Shown here piece by piece: positions 33,772 through 41,958 of a stretch of DNA of 64,000 bases. Position 1 is the first letter of the stretch; every line of letters starts with the position of its first letter. Made by a program: the position numbers and the translations under genes. Below the pieces are notes generated by a model that was not told the origin of the DNA, did not search any database, and saw only the letters and a program-made list of their open reading frames with translations. This DNA is from Clavibacter phaseoli (GTDB lineage: Bacteria > Actinomycetota > Actinomycetes > Actinomycetales > Microbacteriaceae). The stretch covers positions 2,170,001 to 2,234,000 of the forward strand of contig NZ_CP040786.1 of assembly GCF_021922925.1 (NCBI RefSeq), given 5' to 3'.

Positions 33772-34791
33772 ATGCCCGCATCCGGTACCCCGCTGAAGCG
33801 CCTCGGCTTCCTCACCATCGGCACCTTCGACCCGGCGGATCCCGCGGCCGGCCACGAGACCACGCTGCGCGTCATCGAGCGGGGCGAGGAGCTCGGCTTC
33901 GACAGCGCGTGGCTGCGCCACCGCCACCTCCAGCACGGGATCTCCTCCCCCGTCGCCGTGTTGGCCGCGGCCTCGCAGCGCACCCGCCGCATCCAGCTGG
34001 GCACGGCCGTCACGCCCATCGGCGCGGAGAACCCGTTCCGCCTCGCCGAGGACCTCGCGACCGTCGACCTCCTCACCGGCGGCCGCCTGCAGCCCGGCTT
34101 CAGCGCGGGCGCGCCGATGTCGTTCGACCGGTACCGCGACGCCATCTACCCCGACACCCTCGAGCAGGAGGAGCTCGGCTACGACCGGCTCCTGCGCTTC
34201 CGCGACCACGTGCGCGGCGACGCCGTGAACGACCGCGCCGGGCGCGAGGGCCAGGAGGAGTTCGCGTCCACCGTGCAGCCGCAGTCCGCGGGGCTCGTCG
34301 ACCGGCTCTGGTACGGCGCGGGCAGCACGCGCTCCGCGGTGTGGGCCGCGGAGAACGGCTTCCACCTGCTCACCTCCAGCGTGATCCAGGGCGAGCTCGG
34401 GAACGACTTCGCCGAGAACCAGCGCGCGCAGGTCGACGCCTACCGCGCCGCCCACCCGCACGGCGCCGAGGCCCGCGTCTCGCAGGGACTCGTCGTGATC
34501 CCGACCGACCGCGCGACGCCCGAGCAGGTCGCCCGCTACGAGGCGTACGCCGCGTCCCGGGCGCATCGCGTCGGCGTGCCGATGGGGCCCCGGAAGATGC
34601 TCTTCGCGGCGGACCTGGTGGGAACGTCCGAGGAGATCGCCGCGACCCTGCACGCGGACGCCGGGTTCCAGGCGGTCGACGAGGTCGCGTTCGCGCTGCC
34701 GTTCACGTTCGGCGAGGCCGACCTCGAGCAGATCCTCACCGACATCGCCGAGCGCCTCGGCCCGGCGCTCGGCTGGTCGCCGGCCGCCTGA
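33772..34791 (+). CDS. LLM-class flavin-dependent oxidoreductase, copy 1
   Basis: A 339-residue luciferase-like monooxygenase (TIM-barrel, F420 or FMN dependent): LGFLTIGTFDP, GEELGFDSAWLRHRH, RIQLGTAVTPIGAENPFRLAEDLATVDLLTGGRLQPGFSAG. The reaction is unknown. It is a tandem duplicate of the next gene: same length, same order of motifs and an almost identical end (GPALGWSPAA). TACCCT (33760-33765) is 6 nt before the ATG. Confidence 0.92.
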   Translation: MPASGTPLKRLGFLTIGTFDPADPAAGHETTLRVIERGEELGFDSAWLRHRHLQHGISSPVAVLAAASQRTRRIQLGTAVTPIGAENPFRLAEDLATVDLLTGGRLQPGFSAGAPMSFDRYRDAIYPDTLEQEELGYDRLLRFRDHVRGDAVNDRAGREGQEEFASTVQPQSAGLVDRLWYGAGSTRSAVWAAENGFHLLTSSVIQGELGNDFAENQRAQVDAYRAAHPHGAEARVSQGLVVIPTDRATPEQVARYEAYAASRAHRVGVPMGPRKMLFAADLVGTSEEIAATLHADAGFQAVDEVAFALPFTFGEADLEQILTDIAERLGPALGWSPAA

Positions 34792-34825
34792 CCCGGCGCG
34801 CAGGCGCACCGCCTACCCTCGTGCC

Positions 34826-35866
34826 ATGCCCGCACCCGGATCCCCGCCGACGCGCCTCGGCTTCCTCACCACCGGCCCCTTCGATCCCGCGGATCCCGCT
34901 CCCGGCCTGGAGGAGGCGCTGCGGCTCGTGGAGCTCGGCGACGCGCTCGGGCTCGACACCGCGTGGCTGCGCCCCGACCACCTCCGGCCCGCGATCTCCT
35001 CCGCCACGGCCATGCTCGCTGCGGCCGCCGCGCGCACGCGCCGCATCGCGCTCGGCACCGCGTCGATCCCCGTCCGCGCCGAGAACCCGCTCCGCCTCGC
35101 CGAGGACCTCGCGACCGTCGACCTCCTCTCCGGCGGCCGCCTCCTCCCCGGCCTCTCGGTCGGCAACCCGGGTCGCGTCGCCGCCCTCGACCGGGCGATC
35201 CACCCCGTCACCGCCGCGCACGAGGAGCCCGGCCGCGAGCGGCTGCTGCGCCTCCGCGACCTGCTGCGCGGCGGCCGGGTGCCCGGCGCGGACGCGCACG
35301 ACGCGGATCCCGACGACGACGAGGCCGTGACGCCCACCGTGCAGCCGTCCTCCCCCGGGCTCGCCGACCGGCTCGGCTACGGCGCGGCGACGCTCCGCAC
35401 CGCGGCCTGGGCGGGAGCGCACGGCTTCCGGCTGCTGGCGTCGGGCGTGACCGAGCGCGGATCCGGCGGCGGCTTCGGCGAGGACCAGCGCGCGCTCATC
35501 GACGCCTACCGGGACGCGCACCCGGACCCGGCCGCCGCCCACGTGACCCTCGCGCTCGTGGTGGTGCCCACCGACGGCGCGACGGCGGAGCAGCGCGCGC
35601 GGTACGCGGCCGACGCGGCGGCGCGCGCCGAGCGCTCGGCCCGCGCGGAGGGTCGACCGGGCGGCGCGAGCATGGTCCGCGCCGGCGACCTCGTGGGCCC
35701 GGCCGACGAGCTCGCCGCCGCCCTGCGCGCGGATCCCGCAGTGCACGCCGCCGACGAGCTCGCGATCGCGCTGCCCGACGGCCTCCGCCCGGACGACGCG
35801 ACGCAGATCCTCACCGACGTCGCCCGCCGCCTCGGCCCCGCCCTCGGCTGGTCGCCCGCCGCCTGA
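34826..35866 (+). CDS. LLM-class flavin-dependent oxidoreductase, copy 2
   Basis: A 346-residue paralogue of the preceding gene, sharing LGFLTTGPFDPADPAPG, RIALGTASIPVRAENPLRLAEDLATVDLLSGGRLLPGLSVG and the C-terminal ILTDVARRLGPALGWSPAA. Differences concentrate in the substrate-side loops (e.g. RDLLRGGRVPGADAHDADPDDDE insertion), suggesting changed specificity. It has its own TACCCT (34814-34819) 6 nt before the ATG, so the promoter was duplicated too. A strong terminator follows. Confidence 0.92.
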   Translation: MPAPGSPPTRLGFLTTGPFDPADPAPGLEEALRLVELGDALGLDTAWLRPDHLRPAISSATAMLAAAAARTRRIALGTASIPVRAENPLRLAEDLATVDLLSGGRLLPGLSVGNPGRVAALDRAIHPVTAAHEEPGRERLLRLRDLLRGGRVPGADAHDADPDDDEAVTPTVQPSSPGLADRLGYGAATLRTAAWAGAHGFRLLASGVTERGSGGGFGEDQRALIDAYRDAHPDPAAAHVTLALVVVPTDGATAEQRARYAADAAARAERSARAEGRPGGASMVRAGDLVGPADELAAALRADPAVHAADELAIALPDGLRPDDATQILTDVARRLGPALGWSPAA

Positions 35867-35889
35867 CGCCTGACCGCGGCCCGCGCACG

Positions 35890-35926
35890 ACGACGCCCCT
35901 CCCGCGAGCTGCGGGAGGGGCGTCGT
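35890..35926. terminator. Strong bidirectional terminator
   Basis: ACGACGCCCCTCCCGC, 5-nt loop GAGCT, then the exact complement: a perfect 16-bp stem between the convergent LLM and DHA2 exporter genes. Confidence 0.88.
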
Positions 35927-35940
35927 GATCCGGCGAGGGA

Positions 35941-37473
35941 TCAGTGCATGCTGACCGCCTCGGCCGACGCGCCCTCGCGGAAGCGCTCGAGCGGGACGCG
36001 CACCATCGACCAGGAGATGATCGATGCGCAGGCCACGCCGATCGCCGCGGCCAGGAAGACCACGTGGTACCCGTCGACCTGCTGTTGCAGCGGGTTCGCC
36101 ACGCCGTCCGTGACGGACGCGGTGACGGCCGAGGCGAACAGGGCGGTGAAGACGGCCGTGCCGATGGATCCGCCGATCTGCTGCGTGCCCGTGAGCGCCG
36201 CGCCGGCGACGCCCGCGTCGCGCGGCTCGATGCCGGACAGCGCGACGTTCTGCATGGGCACGAACACGCACGCGAGCCCGATGCCGAGCAGGATCTGGCC
36301 GGGCAGCACCTGCACGACGTACGCGCCGTCGACCGTGACCCGGCTGAACCAGAGGAGCCCGGCGGCCGCGATGAGCGGGCCGACCGTCATGAGGACGCGC
36401 GGGCCGACCTTCGGGAGGAGCCGCGCGATCTGCGGGGCCGTGAGCATGATCGAGGCGGCCATGGGCAGCGACGCGAGGCCCGAGATCAGCGGCGACATGC
36501 CGAGCACGATCTGGAAGTGCAGCGTGAGGTACAGCAGCCCGCCGAGGAGCGCCGCGCCCACCATCACGGAGGTCAAGTACGCGCCGCCGCGGGTGCGGTC
36601 GGCCACGACGCGGAGCGGCAGCAGCGGGTTGCGCGCCCGCGACTCCCACCACACGAAGGCGACCATGATCCCCACGCCGAGCGCCAGGAAGCCGATGGTG
36701 TCGGGCTGCGTCCAGCCGTTCTCCGCGCGGGAGAAGCCGTACACGATCGACGCGAGGCCGAGGGTGACGAGCAGCGCGCCGGGGACGTCGTAGCTGCGGT
36801 CGCCGTCGGCGCGGCTCTCCTTCACGAGCGGGATGCCCGCGACGATCGCGACGATCGCGATGGGCACGTTGACGAGGAGGCACCAGTGCCAGCTGAGGTA
36901 CTCGGTGAGCACGCCGCCGAGCAGCAGGCCGACGGCCGCGCCGGATCCGGCGATCGTGCCGTAGACCGCGAACGCCTTGACGCGGTCGGGGCCGGACGGG
37001 AACGTCACCGACAGCAGCGCGAGCGCGGCGGGCGCGAGGAGCGCCGCGAAGACGCCCTGCAGGCCGCGAGCGATGAGGAGCATCTCGCTCGAGACGGCGA
37101 AGCCGCCGAGGGCGGAGGCGGCCGCGAAGCCGACCATGCCGAGGAGGAAGGAGCGCTTGCGGCCCCAGTAGTCGGCGATGCGGCCGCCCAGCAGGAGGAG
37201 GGAGCCGAAGGCGAGCGCGTAGACGGTGACGACCCAGGTGCGGTCGGCGTCGGTCATGCCGAGGTCGCGCTGGGCGGCGGGCAGGGCGATGTTCACGATC
37301 GTGCCGTCGAGCACGACCATCAGCTGCGCGAGGGCGACGACGGCGAGGAGGATCCACTTGCTGCGGGCGGACGGCGCGGCGGGGGCGGCGGGGCCGGACG
37401 GCGCGGCGGAGCCGGAGGTCGCGGCGGCGGACGTGGAGGGCGGTGCGTTCTCGGGGGTGCGTGCGTGCGAGAT
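35941..37473 (-). CDS. DHA2-type MFS drug exporter with non-canonical start
   Basis: About 510 residues and 14 predicted membrane helices: VVLDGTIVNIALPAAQRDLG (DHA2 motif D1), GGRIADYWGRKRSFLLG (motif A) and motif C-like GSGAAVGLLLGGVL identify the EmrB/QacA group, proton-coupled exporters of drugs. The reading frame has no ATG or GTG before the first membrane helix. The only TTG (37524) overlaps the -10 box. AGGAG followed 6 nt later by ATC (37473) fits an ATC start, used here as the start by inference. Divergent TetR gene; the promoter overlaps a 24-bp palindrome, so the exporter is almost certainly repressed by that TetR and induced by a drug-like ligand. Confidence 0.9.
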   Translation of the reverse strand: MSHARTPENAPPSTSAAATSGSAAPSGPAAPAAPSARSKWILLAVVALAQLMVVLDGTIVNIALPAAQRDLGMTDADRTWVVTVYALAFGSLLLLGGRIADYWGRKRSFLLGMVGFAAASALGGFAVSSEMLLIARGLQGVFAALLAPAALALLSVTFPSGPDRVKAFAVYGTIAGSGAAVGLLLGGVLTEYLSWHWCLLVNVPIAIVAIVAGIPLVKESRADGDRSYDVPGALLVTLGLASIVYGFSRAENGWTQPDTIGFLALGVGIMVAFVWWESRARNPLLPLRVVADRTRGGAYLTSVMVGAALLGGLLYLTLHFQIVLGMSPLISGLASLPMAASIMLTAPQIARLLPKVGPRVLMTVGPLIAAAGLLWFSRVTVDGAYVVQVLPGQILLGIGLACVFVPMQNVALSGIEPRDAGVAGAALTGTQQIGGSIGTAVFTALFASAVTASVTDGVANPLQQQVDGYHVVFLAAAIGVACASIISWSMVRVPLERFREGASAEAVSMH

Positions 37474-37522
37474 CTGGTGCTCCTGGATGGTCGTGCGGCG
37501 CCCGGGCGGGCGAGGACGGTCC

Positions 37523-37552
37523 AATCTAGGGCCGCGTCGGGCGCAGAGTCAA
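37523..37552 (-). promoter_or_regulatory. Promoter of the DHA2 exporter
   Basis: Minus strand TTGACT (37547-37552), 18-bp spacer, TAGATT (37523-37528). The -35 lies partly inside the TetR palindrome, so bound repressor would block polymerase. Confidence 0.75.
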
Positions 37553-37571
37553 ACGAACCGGTTCGTTTGAC
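37548..37571. promoter_or_regulatory. 24-bp perfect palindrome, TetR operator
   Basis: GTCAAACGAACC followed by its exact reverse complement. It overlaps the -35 of the exporter and lies upstream of the TetR gene's TACGCT. It also contains the AACGAACCGGTTCGTT core typical of TetR/QacR-like sites (e.g. actinobacterial exporter operators). This is the longest perfect palindrome that I noticed outside terminators. Confidence 0.85.
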
Positions 37572-37584
37572 ATACGCTGTTCAC

Positions 37585-38184
37585 ATGGCAGAGACGACGG
37601 GGTCCGCCCGATCCACCGACGAGAAGCAGGACGACGTCCGGCACCGCATCCTCCTGGCCGCGCGCGAGGAGTTCGCCGCCCACGGGCTGGCCGGCGCGCG
37701 GGTCGACCGCATCGCCCGCTCGGGCCGCGCGAGCAAGGAGCGGCTGTACGCGCACTTCACCGACAAGGAGTCGCTGTTCCACGCGGTGCTGAAGCTCAAC
37801 GGCATCGAGTTCTTCTCCGCGGTGACGCTGGATCCCGCCGACCTCCCCGGCTTCGTCGGCCAGCTCTTCGACCACGCGTACGAGCACCCGCAGCACCGCC
37901 GGATGCTCGCCTGGGCCCGGCTCGACGGCGTCGCGCTCGACGTGCCGCACAGCGAGACGTCGCCGTCGGCCAAGGTGCAGGCGATCCGCCGCGGGCAGGC
38001 GGAGGGGCACATCGACCCGTCGTGGGATCCGCAGCGCCTCCTCACGATGCTGTTCGCGCTCGCGCAGGCGTGGGTGCAGTCGCCGTACCCGGCCATGCAC
38101 GCGGACACGCCCCGGGCGCGCGCCGCCGACCGGGCGGCCGTCGTTGAGGCGGCCCGGCGGATCACGGCGCCGGCCCCGCGCTGA
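37585..38184 (+). CDS. TetR-family repressor of the divergent DHA2 exporter
   Basis: A 199-residue TetR protein: RHRILLAAREEFAAHGLAGARVDRIARSGRASKERLYAHF contains the HTH, with recognition helix SKERLYAHF. The C-terminal ligand domain follows (FFSAVTLDPADLPGFVGQLF...). TACGCT (37573-37578) stands exactly 6 nt before the ATG, so leaderless. The palindrome between the two genes is the expected binding site. Induced by unknown toxic compounds. Confidence 0.93.
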   Translation: MAETTGSARSTDEKQDDVRHRILLAAREEFAAHGLAGARVDRIARSGRASKERLYAHFTDKESLFHAVLKLNGIEFFSAVTLDPADLPGFVGQLFDHAYEHPQHRRMLAWARLDGVALDVPHSETSPSAKVQAIRRGQAEGHIDPSWDPQRLLTMLFALAQAWVQSPYPAMHADTPRARAADRAAVVEAARRITAPAPR

Positions 38185-38277
38185 CGCCCGTCCCTCCCCC
38201 TGTGCATCCGCGCCGGCATCCTGCGGATTCCCCGGGTGAGGGAGACGGTTCCCAGGGCCCGCCCGTAGCGTGAACGC

Positions 38278-38634
38278 ATGTCCGACACCCTGACCCGCGA
38301 GTACGAGGCGGGCTCCAGCCACGCGCATCCGCTGCGGCGGTTCCTGCGCCGATGCCGGGCCTGGATCGAGCTGCACCCGAAGGCGCGCTGGCTGTACCGG
38401 ATCCTCGTGGGGATCCTCGGCCTCGCCATCGTCCTCGTCGGCATCGTGCTCATCCCGCTGCCCGGCCCCGGCTGGCTCATCGTCTTCCTCGGGATCGCCG
38501 TGCTCGGCACCGAGTTCCCGGCCGCGCACCGCGTGAACGTGTTCCTCAAGCGCCAGCTGCACCGCTTCTGGGACGCCTGGCGTCGCTGGCGCGCCTCCCG
38601 CGCCGAGCGCCGCGCGGCCCGCACCACCCGCTGA
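38278..38634 (+). CDS. PGPGW-type (TIGR02611-like) membrane protein
   Basis: A 118-residue protein with two tightly spaced membrane helices around the motif PLPGPGWLIVFLGIAVLGTEF (residues ~60-80; P-G-P-G-W is the family hallmark) and a very basic C-terminus (RRWRASRAERRAARTTR). The family is widespread in actinobacteria with no known function. TAGCGT (38266-38271) is 6 nt before the ATG. Confidence 0.88.
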   Translation: MSDTLTREYEAGSSHAHPLRRFLRRCRAWIELHPKARWLYRILVGILGLAIVLVGIVLIPLPGPGWLIVFLGIAVLGTEFPAAHRVNVFLKRQLHRFWDAWRRWRASRAERRAARTTR

Positions 38635-38638
38635 CCCG

Positions 38639-38663
38639 CGCGGCCGCCCTCCCGGCGGCCGCG
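38639..38663 (+). terminator. Terminator after the PGPGW gene
   Basis: CGCGGCCGCC, loop CTCCC, GGCGGCCGCG: perfect 10-bp stem just after the stop, followed by a short pyrimidine stretch. Confidence 0.65.
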
Positions 38664-38719
38664 GCATCTCCCCCTTCCGGTCGATCCGCCGGCCGCGCCG
38701 CGATCCGTAGGGTCGGGAC

Positions 38720-39940
38720 ATGCCCTCCCTCGCGCACGTCCCCCGCATCGGGTCCGCCCGTCGTGCCCGCGTCGTCGGCCGGGAGGCGGCCCTCGTGGCG
38801 CTGTCGCTCGTGGTCGGCACCTTCGCGTTCGGCGCCGTGCTCACGTTCCTCGCGGACGCCGGCGCCACCGGCACCCGGATCGGGCTCCTCCTCGTGCTCG
38901 ACGCGGCCGCGGGGCTCGTCGGCATCGCGATCCTGCCGCTTCGCCGCCCGGCGCCCCTCACGGTCGCGGTGGCGCTCGGCGTCATCGCGGCGGTGTCGAG
39001 CCTCGGGCTCGTGGCCGCGGCCATCGCCCTCGTGTCGCTCGCGGCCCGACGCCAGCCGAAGCGGATCGCCGTCGCGGCCGTCGTGTGGATCGCGGCCGTC
39101 GGCGCCTGGGAGGGCGCCGGCCTCTCCTACCTGCCCGTGACCCCGGCGGAGCTGCCGCTCACGGGGGCGCTGATGCTCGTGGTGCTCGGCCTGCTGATCG
39201 TCGTGGGCCTCTACGTCGGCGGCCGCCGGGAGCTGCTGGCGTCGCTCCGGGAGCGCGCCCGGCTCACGGAGGAGGAGCAGGCCCTCCGGTCCGCGCAGGC
39301 CGCCGACCACGAGCGCACCCGGATCGCGCGGGAGATGCACGACGTGCTCGCGCACCGCCTGTCGCTCGTCGCCCTGCACGCGGGGGCGCTCGAGTACCGC
39401 GACGACCTCGACGCCTGCGAGGTCCGCGCCACCGCGGGCGTGGTGCGCGACAACGCCCGCACGGCGCTCACGGAGCTGCGCGGCGTCCTCGGCGTGCTGC
39501 GGGATCCGTCGGGCGCGCCCGCCGCGGCGCCCCCGCAGCCGACGCTCGCCGACCTGCCGGCGCTCCTCGACGAGGCCCGCGCCCTCGGCGTCGAGGTGCG
39601 CGCGGACGTCCACCCGGACACCCGGGACGACCTGGCGCTGCTGTCCGCGACGACGTCGCGGCACGCCTACCGCGTCGTCCAGGAGTGCCTGACGAACGCG
39701 CGGCGGCACGCGCCGGGCGTGCCGGTCGAGGTCTCGCTCGACGGCCGCCCCGGTGCCTCCCTCCGCATCGTCGTGCGGAACGCCGCGCCGCCGCCCGCCC
39801 CATCCGGGCCGCCCGCCGCGACGGCAGGTCACGGCCTCGCCGGGATCGCGGAGCGCGCCCGCTCCCTCGGCGGCACGCTTGACGTCGACCGCCGCGACGG
39901 CCGCCACGTGGTCGAGGCGGTGCTCCCGTGGACGGCGTGA
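38720..39940 (+). CDS. Sensor histidine kinase, NarL-type partner
   Basis: A 406-residue kinase with four to five N-terminal membrane helices (about 24-165) in place of a large sensor domain, a short coiled linker, and HisKA_3 with phosphoacceptor His207 (RIAREMHDVLAHRLS). The HATPase domain has the N-box VVQECLTNARRHAPG and a G-box GHGLAGIAERARSLGG. Such intramembrane-sensing kinases of actinobacteria often react to envelope stress or cell-wall drugs. TAGGGT (38708-38713) is 6 nt before the ATG. The response regulator overlaps its end. Confidence 0.94.
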   Translation: MPSLAHVPRIGSARRARVVGREAALVALSLVVGTFAFGAVLTFLADAGATGTRIGLLLVLDAAAGLVGIAILPLRRPAPLTVAVALGVIAAVSSLGLVAAAIALVSLAARRQPKRIAVAAVVWIAAVGAWEGAGLSYLPVTPAELPLTGALMLVVLGLLIVVGLYVGGRRELLASLRERARLTEEEQALRSAQAADHERTRIAREMHDVLAHRLSLVALHAGALEYRDDLDACEVRATAGVVRDNARTALTELRGVLGVLRDPSGAPAAAPPQPTLADLPALLDEARALGVEVRADVHPDTRDDLALLSATTSRHAYRVVQECLTNARRHAPGVPVEVSLDGRPGASLRIVVRNAAPPPAPSGPPAATAGHGLAGIAERARSLGGTLDVDRRDGRHVVEAVLPWTA

Positions 39941-40644
39941 GCGCGGGCGGTGCGGCCCTCCCCGGCGTCGTGCCCGCGGGCGGCCCGCCGATCCGCGTGG
40001 TCATCGTCGACGACGACGCGCTCGTTCGCGCAGGCCTCGCGATGCTGCTGGGCGGCGGGCACGGGCTCGAGGTCGTGGGCGAGGCGGCCGACGGGCTCGC
40101 GGCCGGCGCCGTGATCGCCCGCACCGCGCCCGACGTCGTGCTCATGGACATCCGCATGCCGGTCTGCGACGGGATCACCGCCACGGCCCGCGAGATCGCC
40201 CGCCGCCCGGACCTGCCGGTCATCGTCCTCACGACCTTCGACGCCGACGAGCTCGTGCTCGGCGCGCTCCGGGCGGGGGCCCGCGGCTTCCTGCTCAAGG
40301 ACACGCCGCCGGTGGACCTCGTCCAGGCCGTGCGGCAGGTGACGGCGGGCCGGTCGATCCTCTCGCCGTCCGTGCTCGACACCGTGATCGGCGTGGCGGC
40401 GCAGCGCGACCGCGCCGACCGCACGGCCGAGCGGGAGCGCTTCGGGACGCTGACGGAGCGTGAGCAGGAGGTCGCGCTCGCCATCGCGCGCGGCTGGTCG
40501 AACGCGCGCATCGCCGCCGACCTGTTCCTCGGCGTGGCGACCGTGAAGACGCACGTGGGGCACGTGCTCGACAAGCTCGGCGTCGAGGGCCGCGTGCAGG
40601 TCGCCGTGCTCGTGCACGAGGCCGGGCTCGCTCCGTCGGAGTGA
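39937..40644 (+). CDS. LuxR/NarL-family response regulator
   Basis: A 235-residue protein. Receiver domain: acidic pocket VDDD (about 25-27), phosphoacceptor Asp71 (VVLMDIRMP), Thr about 99-100 and Lys121 (FLLKD). C-terminal LuxR HTH: LTEREQEVALAIARGWSNARIAADLFLG, ATVKTHVGHVLDKLG. The GTG start overlaps the kinase stop (GTGA); another GTG three codons upstream is possible. It is phosphorylated by the kinase encoded immediately before. Target genes are unknown. Confidence 0.94.
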   Translation: MSAGGAALPGVVPAGGPPIRVVIVDDDALVRAGLAMLLGGGHGLEVVGEAADGLAAGAVIARTAPDVVLMDIRMPVCDGITATAREIARRPDLPVIVLTTFDADELVLGALRAGARGFLLKDTPPVDLVQAVRQVTAGRSILSPSVLDTVIGVAAQRDRADRTAERERFGTLTEREQEVALAIARGWSNARIAADLFLGVATVKTHVGHVLDKLGVEGRVQVAVLVHEAGLAPSE

Positions 40645-40654
40645 GCCCGGCCTC
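40618..40654 (+). terminator. Terminator overlapping the response-regulator stop codon
   Basis: GAGGCCGGGCTC pairs with GAGCCCGGCCTC, extended inward by CTCC/GGAG: a nearly continuous 17-bp stem with a 3-nt loop. The last codons and stop of the gene are inside the hairpin. Confidence 0.75.
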
Positions 40655-40690
40655 GGGCGGTGCCGGCCGGAGCCGGTCAGACGTCGCGGA

Positions 40691-41764
40691 TCAGCTCGCG
40701 AGCGCCGGGTAGTCGGTGTAGCCCTCGGCGCCGGGGCCGTAGAACGTGGCCGGGTTCGGCTCGTTCGTCTCCGCGCCGGACTCCCAGCGCTCGACGAGGT
40801 CGGGGTTCGCGATGACCATGCGGCCGACGGCGACGACGTCCGCCGTGCCCTCGTCGACGAGCTGGACGGCCTCGTCGTACTCGGTCTGCACGCCGAAGCC
40901 GCTGTTGATCATGAGCGGGCCGCCGAAGGTCTCCCGGAGTCCCTGCACGAGCTCGCCCGCGGGCTCCGCGTGCAGGATGCTCACGTAGGCGAGGCCGAGC
41001 GGCGCGATGCCGGACAGCAGCGCCTCGTAGGTGGCGCGCGTCTCGTCGGCGTCCTCCTCGAGCACGTCCTGGATGTTGTGCGAGGGAGAGATGCGGATGC
41101 CGACGCGCTCGGCGCCGATCTCGCGGGAGACCGCGTGCGCCACGTCGATGCCGAGCTTCGCGCGGGCCTCCGGCGATCCGCCGTAGGCGTCGGTCCGCAC
41201 GTTCGAGACGGGCGAGAGGAACTCGTGCAGCAGGTAGCCGTTGGCCGAGTGGATCTCGACGCCGTCGAACCCGGCGTCGACCGCGTTGCGCGCGGCGACC
41301 GCGAGCTCGTCGACGATGAGGGGGACCTCGTCGGTCTCGGGCTCGCTCGGCACGGGGTACGGCTTCTTGCCGGTGGGCACGTGCACCTCGCCCTGGATCG
41401 CGATGGCGCTGGGCGCGAGCAGCGGCAGGCCGCCCGTGATGTCCTCGTGCGAGACGCGGCCGCCGTGCATGAGCTGCATGACGATGCGGCCGCCGGCCTC
41501 GTGCACGGCGTCGGTGACGCGGCGCCAGCCGGCGATCTGCTCGTCCGTGACGATGCCGGGCTGGCCCGGGTACGCCTTGCTGCGCTCGCTCGTGAACACG
41601 CCCTCGGAGACGATGAGGCCGGTGGACGCGCGCTGCCGGTAGTACTTGACGACGAGGTCGCCGGGCACGCCGTGCTCGTCGGAGCGCATGCGGGTCAGGG
41701 GCGCCATGGCGACGCGGTTGGGGAGCTCGAGGGCGCCGAGGGCGACGGGGGAGAACAGCTTCAC
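40691..41764 (-). CDS. Old Yellow Enzyme-family ene-reductase
   Basis: A 357-residue FMN barrel enzyme: LFSPVALGALELPNRVAMAPLTRMRS opens the fold, GGRIVMQLMHGGRVSH, EIHSANGYLLHEFLSPVSNVRTDAYGGS contains the substrate-binding His/Asn pair (H-x2-N), and GVGRMVIANPDLV-like end. It reduces activated C=C bonds (enones, nitro compounds) with NAD(P)H. GTG start with AAGGAT 8 nt upstream; the earlier reading frame is Arg/Pro shadow sequence. No obvious operon partner. Confidence 0.94.
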   Translation of the reverse strand: MKLFSPVALGALELPNRVAMAPLTRMRSDEHGVPGDLVVKYYRQRASTGLIVSEGVFTSERSKAYPGQPGIVTDEQIAGWRRVTDAVHEAGGRIVMQLMHGGRVSHEDITGGLPLLAPSAIAIQGEVHVPTGKKPYPVPSEPETDEVPLIVDELAVAARNAVDAGFDGVEIHSANGYLLHEFLSPVSNVRTDAYGGSPEARAKLGIDVAHAVSREIGAERVGIRISPSHNIQDVLEEDADETRATYEALLSGIAPLGLAYVSILHAEPAGELVQGLRETFGGPLMINSGFGVQTEYDEAVQLVDEGTADVVAVGRMVIANPDLVERWESGAETNEPNPATFYGPGAEGYTDYPALAS

Positions 41765-41958
41765 GTGGTGGATCCTTCGTCTCGCGGGTGGCCGGCGCGC
41801 GCCTCGACGGATCGCGTCGGGGAGGGCGGCGGGGCCAGCGGCCCCAGCGGACCGCCCTGGGGCAACCCGATGGCCCCGGGGCGGCATTCCTCCGCGGATC
41901 CTTCTCCCAGGCCCTCGTCAGGCTCCGGGCGTCCCGGGCGCGTCCGCGGACGCTCGCG

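Noticed and set aside
37474..37524. TTG at 37524 as start of the DHA2 exporter
   Set aside because: The codon overlaps the last two bases of a good -10 hexamer with a matching -35, so it should not be in the mRNA, and no ribosome site precedes it.
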